Assembly: GCA_019722365.1 (NCBI GenBank)
Contig: JADFUC010001485.1
Span: forward strand, 1 to 64,000
Source of the DNA: Lithospermum erythrorhizon
Taxonomy: Eukaryota > Streptophyta > Magnoliopsida > Boraginales > Boraginaceae
Direction: 5' to 3'
DNA: 64,000 bases
Part shown: piece after piece, positions 38,001-49,539 of the stretch
Layout of the letters: every line of letters starts with the position of its first letter
Numbering within the stretch: position 1 is the first letter of the stretch
Position numbers and translations under genes: made by a program
Notes under the pieces: model-generated
Told to the model about the DNA's origin: nothing
What the model saw: only the letters and a program-made list of their open reading frames with translations
Database searches by the model: none

Positions 38001-41000
38001 GCATATAACTGCACGAACCAATGACTGATTGTGACTTAATTTATTGTTAGTTGCTGCATCAGGTTCTAGCAGTCCAGCATCTTTTAAGATGAATGTAAAC
38101 TGTTTACGAAGAGAATGGATTGCTTGAAGGGTTTGGGCAGACAGAAAGTTCCTCCAGCAATATTCATATGCAGATCCTTCTCTTTCTGCATCTTTCCATC
38201 CTTCATATGCACGAACAAGAGCCATGTGGTCGCTGTAGTCTTTTGCTGAAAATCTAGACTTTGCTGTTCCTGCCAACTGATGAAAAAAATAATGGTGATG
38301 AAAGTAGTGTCAAGAGATGTTCATAAATACAATCTAACTCAAAATACAATGTAAAGAGCCTGGAAAGAAAATATTGGTAGTAAGAACACGGAAAGTCTGC
38401 ATGTATGCAAAAATAGAAGTTAGCAACAGTGATAAAGATTAGGTGGAGTACCATGAATCCATGATCAGAATTGAGCATAAATGTATCATATACCATACAT
38501 CTGAGGTATATGCTTGTATGATTTGCACAAAGGTATGTGGATTGAGGCATCCCAAAATCAACGAAGAAGATTAACCTTCAGAGAATGAAATCTAAGGAAC
38601 CTGTTCAGTCCTTCGGTTAGATATATGTACTTTCCTTTCATTACATTATAAGTTTTCTTCTGGTTGCATCTATGTCTCTTTTAATTAGCCAAGCAGAAAG
38701 GACTAAATAAAAGTTTCTAATTTCTGGATCTGTAATCTCACTCCAAAACATTTTGAACATAAAGCCGAAAAAAATTAATGAGCTCACTTACATCCTTTTT
38801 ATCTTGAGGCAGCAAAAAAGGATCCCTGACACTGAGGCCAGCCACAATTGTCAGGACAGGATCAAAACAACGGAAGATGGCACCCATGATTAGCATTTTG
38901 CCAAGTTTTGGATCCACAGGAAGCACAGACAAATATTTTCCTAATTCAAGAAGAATTAGATTAGTTGAATTAAGTGATTATTCAATCAAATATCCAAGCT
39001 GGTAGTCAATAAACATACAAGATAAGAAAGATTTTCATTTTCATCTAATGCACCAATCATCTTCAAAAATTCAATTGCATTTTGCACCTGAAAGTCATTT
39101 CAAGGTAATTAAATATCTAATAGGTTTGATTCCCAGAAGAAAGAAGGGGAAGAAAATTTTATGACACAGTAAACAATTTTTTTTAAAAAGACAAGTTTAA
39201 TATGGCCAGCACTTAAATGGTATTTAAAGGTCCCCACAGATTATTAAAATAGGTGATGGTTTTTCAACAAACAAATCCCTTAAAAGCTACTTTTAGCATA
39301 ACAACAATCCACATTCTCAGCTCACCCGTATACAGAAAAGCATATTTAGACGGGTTGAGAGGGCAGGTTAACCTTTAAGCTGACACCCAAAATCCCAGGA
39401 ACTGATGATAATGTTTGGAAGACACAACTAACACCAACCCCCTACAGTCTATGCATTTATGAGAAACACAAAGTAAAACATACAACTTATTCACTAAAAC
39501 ATTATTCAAAAGTAAAAAAGTAAATTGTATATCTCATGCTTCAAGAGCTTCTAAATGAAAGCATCAAGATGGTAAGGACACCATTGTTTAATAGTACTCA
39601 CGAGCTGTTTTCCTTTTCATGAAATATCTTGATTTAAATTGACCAAAAACGAAATATTTTGGATAAAATTCAGAGAAAGTATAAAGAAATAGGATATGAT
39701 AATTTCTGTATATTGATTGAATGAAATGAATAATCTTTACATGATACACTAATATTTACAATAGTTGACTAAGCTAGAATAGTTAAGAATCAGATTACAA
39801 AGGGTAGTTTAGAAAATACAATCAGTGCTTAATTATCCTTTCGTCCTTGTGTTAAACGACTAGAATTTAAACCAAACACAGGAGAATCTGTAACAATACG
39901 AGACACTAAACGAGGCATTCAGGTGCTGTCCCATTACAAAATTCAGCACTGCCAATCGACCACCCCGATGGTCGCTCTTGAAAAATACAAGCATTGGGGA
40001 AGAACTTAGCACAACAATTATTGTTCCGGGCCAATTTGCTAAAATAAATAATATTGCAGGCTAAATCATGAATATATAAAACATTTTTTAGCCATAAACT
40101 ATCAGAAATTTTTAATAGTGCCCCTGCCTTTAGTTAACACGTGCTCTCTATTAGCAACAAGCACATATTCATTTTGAATCGGGTTTCTCTCTAATTCCTC
40201 TCCAGCCGACATAGTGTTCTTCCAAATTGAGGGTTTTCTCTCAATTGAAGTATTTGGAAGAACTTATATATGCTACATGAGGTACAGCTAGAGTATACAT
40301 TTCAGGCGAGGGTGTATAAGAATTTACTCCCTCCATCTCTTATTCCCAAGGATCCTTTCTAAAATATAATCCCTTTTTGAAGATTCTCATTTACCAAATT
40401 AGATAAGAAAGCGTGGAAGGAAAATTATATTTGTGAGATGAATTCAAATTTTTCTTAAACTTTATGCAAAAGTAAATGGTGCTTAGAAAAAGGGATGGAA
40501 GGAGTATACGATTGCAGGCTAGGGTTTTGTCTCCAGCCAACTAGTTAAGAATATACAATCAATGCCTAATTATAATTTCCTCCATTGTTTTAAACGGCTA
40601 GAATATTTCAACAAGGTACGCCACCTTCTACTTCTTTCCCTCTATGGGAAGAATGTACTAACGTGTTATGCGTCAGAACTTGAGAAACGAAAACATTCAG
40701 TCTCAAATAGTAGACAATCAAGATGCTCAGAATTTCACCTTTTTAAATAGAAAGCCTCATTCCTTAATCCTTCCAGAGCTAAAACCTTTTTAAATAGAAC
40801 TTGAGAAACGAAAACATTCAGTCTCAAATAGTAGACAATCAAGATGCTCACAATTTCACCTTTTTAAATAGAAAGCCTCGTTCCTTAATCCTTCCAGAGC
40901 TAAAACCTTGTTTGATTTATCATTATTTATATTAACGATCATCTATCATAACACTTATAGATAGATAGGCCACTGGCTATATGGGTTTAATATATATATG

Positions 41001-44000
41001 AGCCAAGTGACTCACTGACCAGCAGTTTGTAAAGTTAAGGCGATCGCCTATCTCTTTACTTAGTGACATAGCTGGCCAAACACAGCCGAGGGAATATTTA
41101 GAAAACATGTGGCAATTTTGTTAACTATGTATAATGCTTAGTTCATTGGAGTGAAGTCAATCATGTCAAAATCATAACTTATTTCAAGGAAATGGAGAAA
41201 AACTTGTGAAATATTAACCACTTACAGCCAATGGTTTGGGCGGCTGAAGAGCAGCAGACAAAAACTCTCCTATGCTCCCAACTTGTAGGCTCTTAATTTG
41301 CAAACAAAGAGAATTCAAAGGAGTCCGCAACAATTCAGGAAGTTGGTATTCAGAAAAAGCTTCATAGACGCATCGTGGATACAGGTGGTAGCATTCCCCA
41401 GGCTGCACACGGCCAGCTCTACCTCGTCTCTGCACAAATAACGAAAAGGATGCACAATCTGTGAACATAGATGCAGTGGTTCTAAATAGATACACCAATA
41501 CATACAGGACATTAAATTAGTCTTAAATCTTATGAGCAAACAAAATTTCTGAAATGTTGAATTCGTCTAAAATCTAATGAGCAAACAAAACTTTTGAAAT
41601 AACGAATACACAATTCAAGATTCTCTACACCAATATGATGCCTTCAAAAACTATGTAGCATACACTGAAGCTAAAACTTCAAAAGGTTATTAACTTAAAG
41701 TCATTAAATTATCAGATTTTAGCTTGATGTTGACAAGCATTTGAACAGGAAATGTGTTATTTATTTACGAAGTTAGGTTACAATAAACTTAATTTCCTCT
41801 CCGTGTGGAAGTTAACACTCCTGAATTTCGAACACTTTCGAAATTAAAGATAAATATGGCTACTCAAGTTTGGTTATATGTTTCTTGGGATCTCTAAAGC
41901 CTATGAGTTCTAAGAGATACAGAAACTACTCAGGATTCAAGGTAAGAAATATCTTTCTCCTCCTGTACTGTATTAAAGCTACAATAATTGATGCTGGCTG
42001 ACCTATTCAAGTCGTTGAATTTCCACCCACAGTCTCACTACCACTGTATTAGCATTAGCCAAAAAAGTCTTAAATAATATTTATAAATGCATCAAATCAC
42101 AGCGTTCTTCCAAAATACCACCCTATTCCGTTTCCTTTGTACTTTGCAGTTCTGCACATCATCTCAACTAAAAGTTCAACAAATGAATATTAACTTACTT
42201 GCCGAGCAGATGCCTGAGATATCCATGAAGGTAACAAACATGGAGTATTATTAAGTGCGTCGTAAGTTGTCTCCTTGGCTTTTCCGCAATCAACCACAAA
42301 AACAACGTCATTGATTGTGATACTTGCTTCTGCCATATTTGTTGCCAGTACTATCTTACGAATATTGGGGGCTGCCTTCTCAAATATGAGTTTCTTCAAA
42401 ACAAAAATGGGGTGAACAGAATATAAAAAAATGCTAAAAAGGTTTCCTAGAAGTTATTGAAGAAACAGATAAACATTATTCTCATAAACTAGAAATTAAG
42501 ATTTGGAGGTGTTTGACTGATCTTTTAGGATGCTTATCAGTAACTTTTAGCAATAAAAAGGTGCATTTGGAGCTTTTTCATTGTATCAATTTATCTATTG
42601 TACTCAGCGTCTCAGACAGTCTTTTATCCAAGATCTCATTATTTTCCTGTAATTTATCGAAGTTCTTTGTCTAAGCCTTTTTATTTTCACATTACGAGCT
42701 AATAAAAGGGTCCAAAAATCATAGCGAAACACCCTGTATATTTGCATGAAAATATGAGACCATTGATGAAAGACAATAAGTTGAGTATGAGAGCGCCACG
42801 GATTGCTATTCAGACAATGACAAATATGTTTGTAATTCAAAAGCCTCTCATGCATGAAACTATGAGACTATTGATGAAAGACAATAAGTTGAGTATGTGA
42901 GCCCCGGATTGATATTCAGACAATGATAAATATGTTTGTGATTCGGAAACCTCTCATGCATGAAATTAATACTAAGTTTATGCTTACGATTAATACCTAA
43001 ATGAGTAGAAGCCCGCTTGAAAGAACAGAGAACAATGATGTGATAATAACAATAAAAAAGGTCCAAATAAACCAATTAAATGATACCTGTTCAGAAGTAG
43101 CCATTGAACCATGGCAAGTAAGTAGAAGAACCCTATTAGGGTCTCCCAAAAGAGGATGAGCTTTAATTTGATTCCTAAGACAACTAATGTCTTCCCATCC
43201 AGTCATAAATACTAACACAGCGCCCGACCGCTCTTTTCTACATATATGACACAGGACAGCTTCAATAAGATTAAATCCTATAGAATCAGGTGACCAGCAC
43301 GCTAGAGAATCACGAACTCTGGGGCTATAACTGTCAAAGTTGGATTTGTTCACAGCGTCCTGAAATATAAAAAAACAGAAACAATGTTAAATCCCTGACA
43401 CGAGTTCTCATTGAAAAAGAAATTATGTCTAGAGCATATCTTTCCATTAAAAAAAAGCAAACACAATGCCCAAAACAGGAAAAGAACAAGAAATCTGAGA
43501 ATTCTGTACCTCAACAAGAGATGTGATCTGATTTTTTCTCTTATGTGGAGCTAGCTGTTTTTGAGTTTTCCACATCCTCTCTTGGCCATAATCATCAATT
43601 TGGTTAAATGACGTCAATTTATATCCAGTTATTTCCAGAATATCTTCTAGAAAGTGTGGTCTAACAGGATACGTGAAACCCTGCATGCACATAGAGCACA
43701 GATATATAACAGAACCATTCAAATGAGGAAGCTATCTCAAGTAATTTGAAGAATATCATCTCAAACCTGTAACAATATTGAAAGATGGGGCAAATAAGTT
43801 TATAACAACATAACTATATCATCCTAATTGACCATGTAATTCTTCTAAGTGCTGGCAAGAATTATTAAAATAAGTAGTAACTCATAAACTAGATACAACC
43901 CCGTTCTTGACTAAAATAAATGCCCCATTTTCCATCAGGAACAGTAGCATGGAGGAGTAATAAACATGGAAACATAATTTCAACATCCAACAATAGCATT

Positions 44001-47000
44001 ACATTTTGAGACATTTTTAAAAGGTAATCATGTCTATCCATGAGTAAATAGTTAAAAACCCTAGCTGCACAACATCTTGAGTAATTGCGCGTATGATAGA
44101 ATAAAAAGAAAGACAACTTCAAGAGAGAAGATTGGCTTACTGGAATGTGAATTATGGGTGCTCCTCCAAAGTAATCAGAGAACAATTCAGCATTTAAAGT
44201 TGCACTCATTAAAATCAATCTCAAATCCCGTCTTCGTGGAAGAAGTTCTTTCAACACAATCAATAAGAAATCTGAACCATGAGAAGAGTATAAAATTTCA
44301 AGAACATAAGTAGAATAATCTATAATGTCGGACCAATACATTTATGAATACATACCTTCATTCATGCCTCGTTCATGAATTTCATCAACAAAAACATGTG
44401 TCACACCACTCAGATTGCGGTCACTCAAGAGTCGACGGAGCAAAATACCACTTGTGCAGAAAAGAAGGTGTGTATTTTTGCCTTTCATTCCCTCTAACCG
44501 TACTTTGAAACCAATCTATCAAGCAGGGAATCAGTTCGAAGTCATTCAATACAGTTTTAGGGAGAAAAAAAAGAAACTGGAGGTTTACAAATGCAGGTGT
44601 ACAATATATGAATAAGTAAATCAGTGGAATGAATCACTGAGGAGAACAACATGCAAAAAAAGAGAATGCAAAACTTACAGATTCCCCAAGAGGCTCTCCC
44701 CTCTCTGTAGACACTCTCTCTGATACAGCTATTGCGGATATTCTTCGGGGCTGTGTACAGATGATATTACAGAATGCTCCACGGCCAGATTCTATTTCCG
44801 ACTCTAATATGTATTGAGGAAGTTGGGTGGTCTTACCACATCCAGTCTCCCCAGAAATCACTACAACCTGAAGTTAGAACATAAAACAGGTAAAAATCTT
44901 AGTGATAGCCAAAAATATGAATAGACAATTATTCAATAATAGAAAAAGACACCTAAAAAAACATTAAAAAACAGTATAACCTGATTGAGAGCAATTTCTT
45001 TAAGCAGCCTTTCCTTCTCCCTGAATGATGGGAGGGATTTCCGGAACTCAAGCATCTTCTTCCCTTCAGGGGATTCCTGCAGTAGCAAAGTTTTACAAAA
45101 AATACGAAATCCTATTCAGTTAGAACAGCATAATCAAGTGTGAAAAGTCAAATAAACTCAGGATAGTTAAGTAACCGAAGTGTAGACATAATCAAGTGTG
45201 AGACATGCAATAAAATAAGCAAAGTGCATACCACTATATTGAAGCACACACACAGGACCCAACAATATGTGGAATCAAGTTAATTTTTGGTCACCTACAT
45301 TTTACAAAGTCCAATTTGACCACTAATGTTTCAAATAAAAGGGAAAATATGTTAACCTTAGTTTTACCTTTAACATAATGTCAGTAACTTAACCAGATTC
45401 TACAACAAAAGCACTCACACAGTCAGTTTTCAATTAAATCGTACAAAGAATAGAATTTACCGCAATCAATTCTCTTTTGCCTTTATTTTGATGGTAGTGA
45501 CAGATGAATGGAAGGGAGGAACAAAAAAGATGAAGTACAGCTGGTCCTTTGATTTCTACTTTTCATATGAATTCATTAGATAAACGATTCCAAAATGACC
45601 AAAAATATCTTTAATGAACTAGTGTTATATTAAAATTATTAACAATACAGAATGGTTTAGTGACTAACATTGTATTAAATGTAAAAGTCCAATAACAAAG
45701 ATGGACTTCCCGTAAAGTTGGTGATTAAAAAGGACTTTTGAAATAATTAGTGGCCGGAAAAAGGTTTTACCACAATATTTAACCCCAAATCAAGACAAAC
45801 TTGTATGGAAATAAAGTGCACAAATAGAAGGCATCAATAGAGCAATTAAATAAGCTTTCTAATAGGTGAACCATGGAAACCACTTATCAAGGAAAAGTGA
45901 TCGCTCTCTACTTCGATAGCTTTACTCATATTAGGTCAAATAGTATCATTTTCCAAGTAGCAGAGGCATGATTCTAAATTGTTTTAAATAAGATACAAGC
46001 CGAAAAAAAATGAATAGAAAAATAAAACTAATACTTAACCACGCTAGGCTGCTGCATGCTGTGTTAGTGATAGATTATATAAATAAATATATTAATTCAA
46101 GAAATAAGATAAAATTGGACATCCGGAATATATCTGTTTGAGTAAAAATGAGGACAACTAATGATCAACTAGAACAATTTAGCTGAAACAAGACTCTTCG
46201 TAAGCCCCCTTAAATATAATATAGAAAATAGTTGCACAAACTACACCAAAAAGAAACACACTAATAAAGAGAAGAATGAATTCTTTCAACTGATGAACTG
46301 AACAAGATAGATAAAATAAAAAAATAGTGAGACGGTTAACTAGAACCTTATTTACAAGAAAGTGCAAGAAACTAAAACATATTTTAGCTAGGCTACTCGT
46401 GGCAGAATGTGAGCTTTTCGGTATGGTTAAATTTTACCGAATAGAGCTTACTGAAAGGAAAGGTCGACACAGATACCTGCCAAGATCTCTGCATATTACG
46501 CATGCGCAAGCTCTGCCTTTGAAGAACTTTTTCCATCACAGACCCATCTAGAAATGAATCTGAGTTTTCATCAGTGTTAATGTCTTCAATATGACCAATG
46601 CACTTGGTATCATTTGAAGAGCTATTTGTTTTCCCGAGACTCAAATGTATCCGGTCGAGATATTCCTGAAGCAAGCCTTCTACTCTCCTTTGCAAACTTA
46701 ACGGGATTACTACCTACACAAGAAAAGAATGTTAGTTGCTATCAATTGTATTTCTTGTTTACCCTGTAATTGTTGTGGTGAAGGACATATTTTCACCATT
46801 TTACAAAATTAAAATTAAAATTAAAAACTACAACTCAATATGTGCATTTACCTCCCTTTGAGGACGCTTATCATCAAGATCTGGTCTGTAATTGGGAAGA
46901 GGGACCTTGCTCACAACCATGACTTTCCCATAATTCTCACTGAATGAGGGAGCCAACAAAGAACTTTATTATAGAATTTTGAAAAACATAATTTCATAAA

Positions 47001-48186
47001 TGTATATAGGCAATGTATCAGATTGTTGTCTATTTACCAGTACATCCCCATTCGCTTAGCCAGGTTTGATAATTGTTCATAGTCCCTCCGGTCCCTTTTA
47101 TCTCGAGACACAATCTCATGCTCAGTTTCACTACGTGACAGCATGCTAAGTTTCCATTTCCACTCATCAATGTTTGCCACCGATGATGATGCCTGCAATT
47201 ACGGCTACCACTTATTATGTTTATCTTCCCTCTGGATAGAAACAAAATCTATTGTGGATAATGCATTATATTTTAACTTGTATCTCCAATAGGTTTCCCG
47301 ACTTCAAAAATCAAAGGTTCCTTATCAATAAAGAATCTGTTTTCATCATTCACTGATTTTTAGGAAACTAGCCTTATGCAATTTTACCTAGTCCTAGTTC
47401 TAAAAAATCAAAGAATTGGTAGAAACAATAGAAATTTAATTTAAAAGTCCATAATTGATACTCAGAACACTGATTTGAATAAAATGAACATGTAATTGAT
47501 ATTTTTTTTCATCAAATATTAACGAACATATATAAAAACACGTCTGGCATCCTATTACTGCCAACAAGGATGGGTGCTCAATAGGCTCCTGCTTGAAACC
47601 AGCAAAACTCGAAACTTGACTATCGATTGAGTATAAAAAACGCAGATTGCTATCACATATTAGAGTTAAGTTGGCTTTTTGGTGATCAAACCTACAAAAT
47701 TTGAGGCCTAAACTAACATGCACAAGTCACAACATTGATTTAAATCAAACCGATATTTTCTAATCAAATATTAATGAACATATTTAAAAACATGTCTAGC
47801 ATGATACTAATGCCAACAAGAAACTCGAAACTTGAAAATCGATAAACGAGCATAAAAGTGTGTTACTATCTCAATTATCAATTGCCAATTCTAGTCTAAA
47901 TTAATTAAAAAGAAAGAATAAATTAGGAATATACCGAATGATTCTCGTAATCGCATTGATAGTCATCATCGGAGAACTGCTCAACGGCGTAGCCGCAATA
48001 ACGTTCGGGAATATAGAAACCTTGGGGGTTATTATTACAAGGATAGCGTTTAAGGTAAAAGTGTGGTGTTTGTGGTAAAAGTAAGGTGTTAGTGGTGAGA
48101 GATGATGAAAGTGAGAGGAAAAAAGGGGAGGTAGGTCTTGTTGTTCGAGTAGTGTTTGCTAACAGAAACCCTAGACGTGAACGCAT
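35006..48186 (-). CDS. DExH-box RNA helicase, DExH3-like (DHX36/DHX57 type), 19 exons
   Basis: Exons (minus): 48186-47935, 47192-47038, 46939-46852, 46713-46477, 45076-44981, 44867-44679, 44515-44356, 44271-44141, 43680-43510, 43359-43087, 42393-42199, 41429-41226, 39087-39019, 38940-38792, 38276-37968, 37874-37815, 37195-37043, 36887-36777, 35473-35006. Total about 1156 residues. Motifs: GETGCGKT (~282-289), DEIH (383-386), SAT (415-417), [23 protein letters not shown] and QRRGRAGR. Then follow the HA2 region, the OB fold ([14 protein letters not shown]) and a C-terminal double-stranded RNA-binding domain (~1058-1120) with a basic tail. It should unwind structured RNA or RNA-DNA using ATP. 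The Arg-, Ser- and Thr-rich N-terminus ([17 protein letters not shown]) looks like an organelle-targeting peptide, but location is unproven. All junctions are GT-AG and in frame except exon 13 to 14, which is one base short (see findings). Confidence 0.95.
36326..36617. mobile_element. Stowaway-like MITE in helicase intron 18
   Basis: Starts TACTCCCTCCGGGTTTTTTT and ends with CTAGAGGGAGTA. The inner inverted arms include AGTTGTCATCCTAG versus CTAGGATAACAACT. TA at both borders fits Tc1/mariner-type Stowaway insertion. About 292 bp, no coding capacity. Confidence 0.85.
40325..40506. mobile_element. Second Stowaway-like MITE, in helicase intron 12
   Basis: Starts TACTCCCTCCATCTCTTATTCC and ends GGGATGGAAGGAGTA, an inverted match with TA borders. 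About 182 bp. The arms differ from those of the 36326-36617 copy, so they belong to different subfamilies. Confidence 0.8.
40677..40908. repeat. 121-bp tandem duplication in helicase intron 12
   Basis: Two nearly identical copies (40677-40797 and 40798-40908) start AACTTGAGAAACGAAAACAT. Visible differences are few (for example TCAGAATTTC versus TCACAATTTC, CCTCATTCC versus CCTCGTTCC), so the duplication is fairly young. Confidence 0.9.
42744..42958. repeat. 108-bp tandem duplication in helicase intron 10
   Basis: Copies begin GCATGAAAATATGAGACCATT (42744) and GCATGAAACTATGAGACTATT (42852) and run through ATTCAGACAATGA.AAATATG to CCTCTCAT. More diverged than the 121-bp duplication in intron 12. 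Confidence 0.85.
45284..45732. mobile_element. Possible MITE in helicase intron 4
   Basis: TTTTTGGTCACCTACATTTT..AAAGTCC at the left end is mirrored, imperfectly, by the reverse complement of GGACTTCCCGTAAAGTTGGTGATTAAAAA at the right end. About 450 bp with no coding potential. The superfamily is not assigned and the target duplication is unclear. Confidence 0.55.
47499..47860. repeat. Diverged direct duplication in helicase intron 1
   Basis: 47499-47640 and 47752-47860 share ATCAAATATTAA.GAACATAT, TAAAAACA.GTCT.GCAT, TGCCAACAAG and AAACTCGAAACTTGA in the same order. About 37 bases of the first copy (47569-47605) are absent from the second. Confidence 0.75.
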
Positions 48187-48290
48187 TTTAAACTCCCACA
48201 ACCATATTGTACTTTCACCCTTGATAGTGATGACTGATGAACAAGAGTTAAAGACTCACTAAATTGCATCCAAACTCACTATTGCAACAA
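48187..48290 (-). promoter_or_regulatory. Upstream region of the helicase gene
   Basis: About 100 bp between the helicase start codon and the partial exon copy. No clear TATA box is visible. The leader and promoter must lie here or extend into the duplicated and SINE-bearing DNA beyond. Confidence 0.35.
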
Positions 48291-48480
48291 TCTCTGCTTT
48301 TGAAGAACTTTTTCCATCACAGACCCATCTAGAAATGAAGCAAGCCTTCTACTCTCCTTTGCAAACTTAATGGGATTTGTACCTACACAAGAAAAGAATG
48401 TTAGTTGCTACATCAATTGTATTTCTTGTTTACCCAGGAAATTGTTGTGGTGAGGACATATTTTCACCATTTTACAAAAT
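48291..48480 (-). pseudogene. Partial copy of helicase exon 4 and intron 3, upstream of the gene
   Basis: The sequence matches about 46511-46808, covering most of exon 4 plus part of intron 3, in the same orientation. It lacks 112 bp equivalent to 46559-46670. The lost segment is bounded in the original by TGAA on both sides, and the copy keeps one TGAA. A few substitutions are visible, including TTAATGGGATTTG versus TTAACGGGATTAC. It cannot encode a product. Confidence 0.9.
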
Positions 48481-48798
48481 AAAAAACAACTAGTGCAGAA
48501 GATAAATTAGTTATTTTATAGGTTACAGTGTATCACAACTTGACAATCGCATATGTGCAAAATAGATCACCATCCACCTACTGTATATTCAATATATATC
48601 CCACTTCCTGGGCATAGAATGTAGATCTATTCAGCTAAGCCGAGTATACACTACACACATGGATAGGCTTAAATGCAGCATAAACTATAGATACCTTATC
48701 AAAAAATCTCCCAATCATCTACCCTATCAAACTAACGTGAAGCTAAAAGGTTGACATGTCCTGAGTCGCGTATGAGCACAACTACTCAACCACTCAAC

Positions 48799-48915
48799 AT
48801 GCCCCAATAAGAGGCTCCCACCTAGTGGGGTAAGGTTTCTCGGATAGTACGTAGTCTTACCCTGTGACAACAAGGACACTGTTTCGAATTGACCAACTGA
48901 GCTAGAGTAATGATC
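48799..48915 (-). mobile_element. tRNA-derived SINE (Au-like 3-prime region)
   Basis: Minus strand: A-box TAGCTCAGTTGG (48904-48893), then ATTCGAAAC of the B-box, GTCACAGGGTAAGACTACGTA, and CTTACCCCACTAGGTGGGAGCC, the characteristic body of plant SINEs. The spacing between A and B boxes is almost nil, so about 30 bases of the tRNA-like head are missing. It lies 0.6 kb upstream of the helicase start. Confidence 0.75.
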
Positions 48916-49300
48916 CATTTTGATTTATCCCATTCTATCCAAGAGCCGGATAATATAAATAATCTATTTATCGATTACAGCCTCCAACAAAAATTGATAA
49001 ATAATCTATTTTCGTGTTTACCAACAGTTCAACTAGAGGGAGTATAAATGATAACATATACAAAAGTATTTGAATTCAAAATTTAAAAATTCAAAACTAG
49101 ACAATCTATTTGAGTTACAAGGAGTATAAATGATAGAGAATTAAATGTATAATATAGGTAGTTGGATGAAGAAAACGTACCAAATTGATTTGGAATCGAA
49201 GAAACAATTGATTGGGAAGGCTCTAGCGGGACCAATTCTTGCCTTTTAATTCATATGCGATTGTCAACTTGTCATTTTAAAATCTTGCCTTTTATAAAGG
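48916..49300. other. Intergenic DNA with a short repeated phrase
   Basis: GGAGTATAAATGATA occurs near 49036 and again near 49121. The first, GAGGGAGTATAAATG, resembles one end of a Stowaway MITE, but no matching opposite end is convincing. Nothing else is recognised. Confidence 0.35.
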
Positions 49301-49308
49301 GGAAGCCG

Positions 49309-49533
49309 AGGGAGATAATGCTCGTTTGAGTTTGAGTGAGTGTAGAGAGTATTTCAAGAGTAGTAAGGATAGGTTGAGTGAGGTTTTGTTGCTTTATTTG
49401 GGGGTTTAAAGGTCAAGAAGATGTTTATTGGGCTTTGGATGTTTCTGGAGATGATAGAGTGGTGAGTAAGATGATGAAGATGGTAAAAAGACGTGCCCAG
49501 TGGATACATAATCAGATGAGAGTGAGTGATTAA
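49309..49533 (+). pseudogene. Possible decayed coding fragment, family unknown
   Basis: A frame reading EGDNARLSLSECREYFKSSK then DRLSEVLLLYLG stops at about 49410. After a one-base shift it continues GQEDVYWALDVSGDDRVVSK and MMKMVKRRAQWIHNQM to a stop at 49533. Composition looks like real protein with no low complexity. I do not recognise the family. It could be a retroposed exon or a gene relic. Confidence 0.35.
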
Positions 49534-49539
49534 GTATAG

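Noticed and set aside
44077..44313. Plus-strand open frame across helicase exon 8
   Set aside because: It is antisense to the exon encoding the SAT motif and has no motif of its own.
48880..48906. A tRNA gene suggested by A- and B-box sequences
   Set aside because: No cloverleaf can form; the boxes are nearly adjacent and the downstream sequence is a SINE body.
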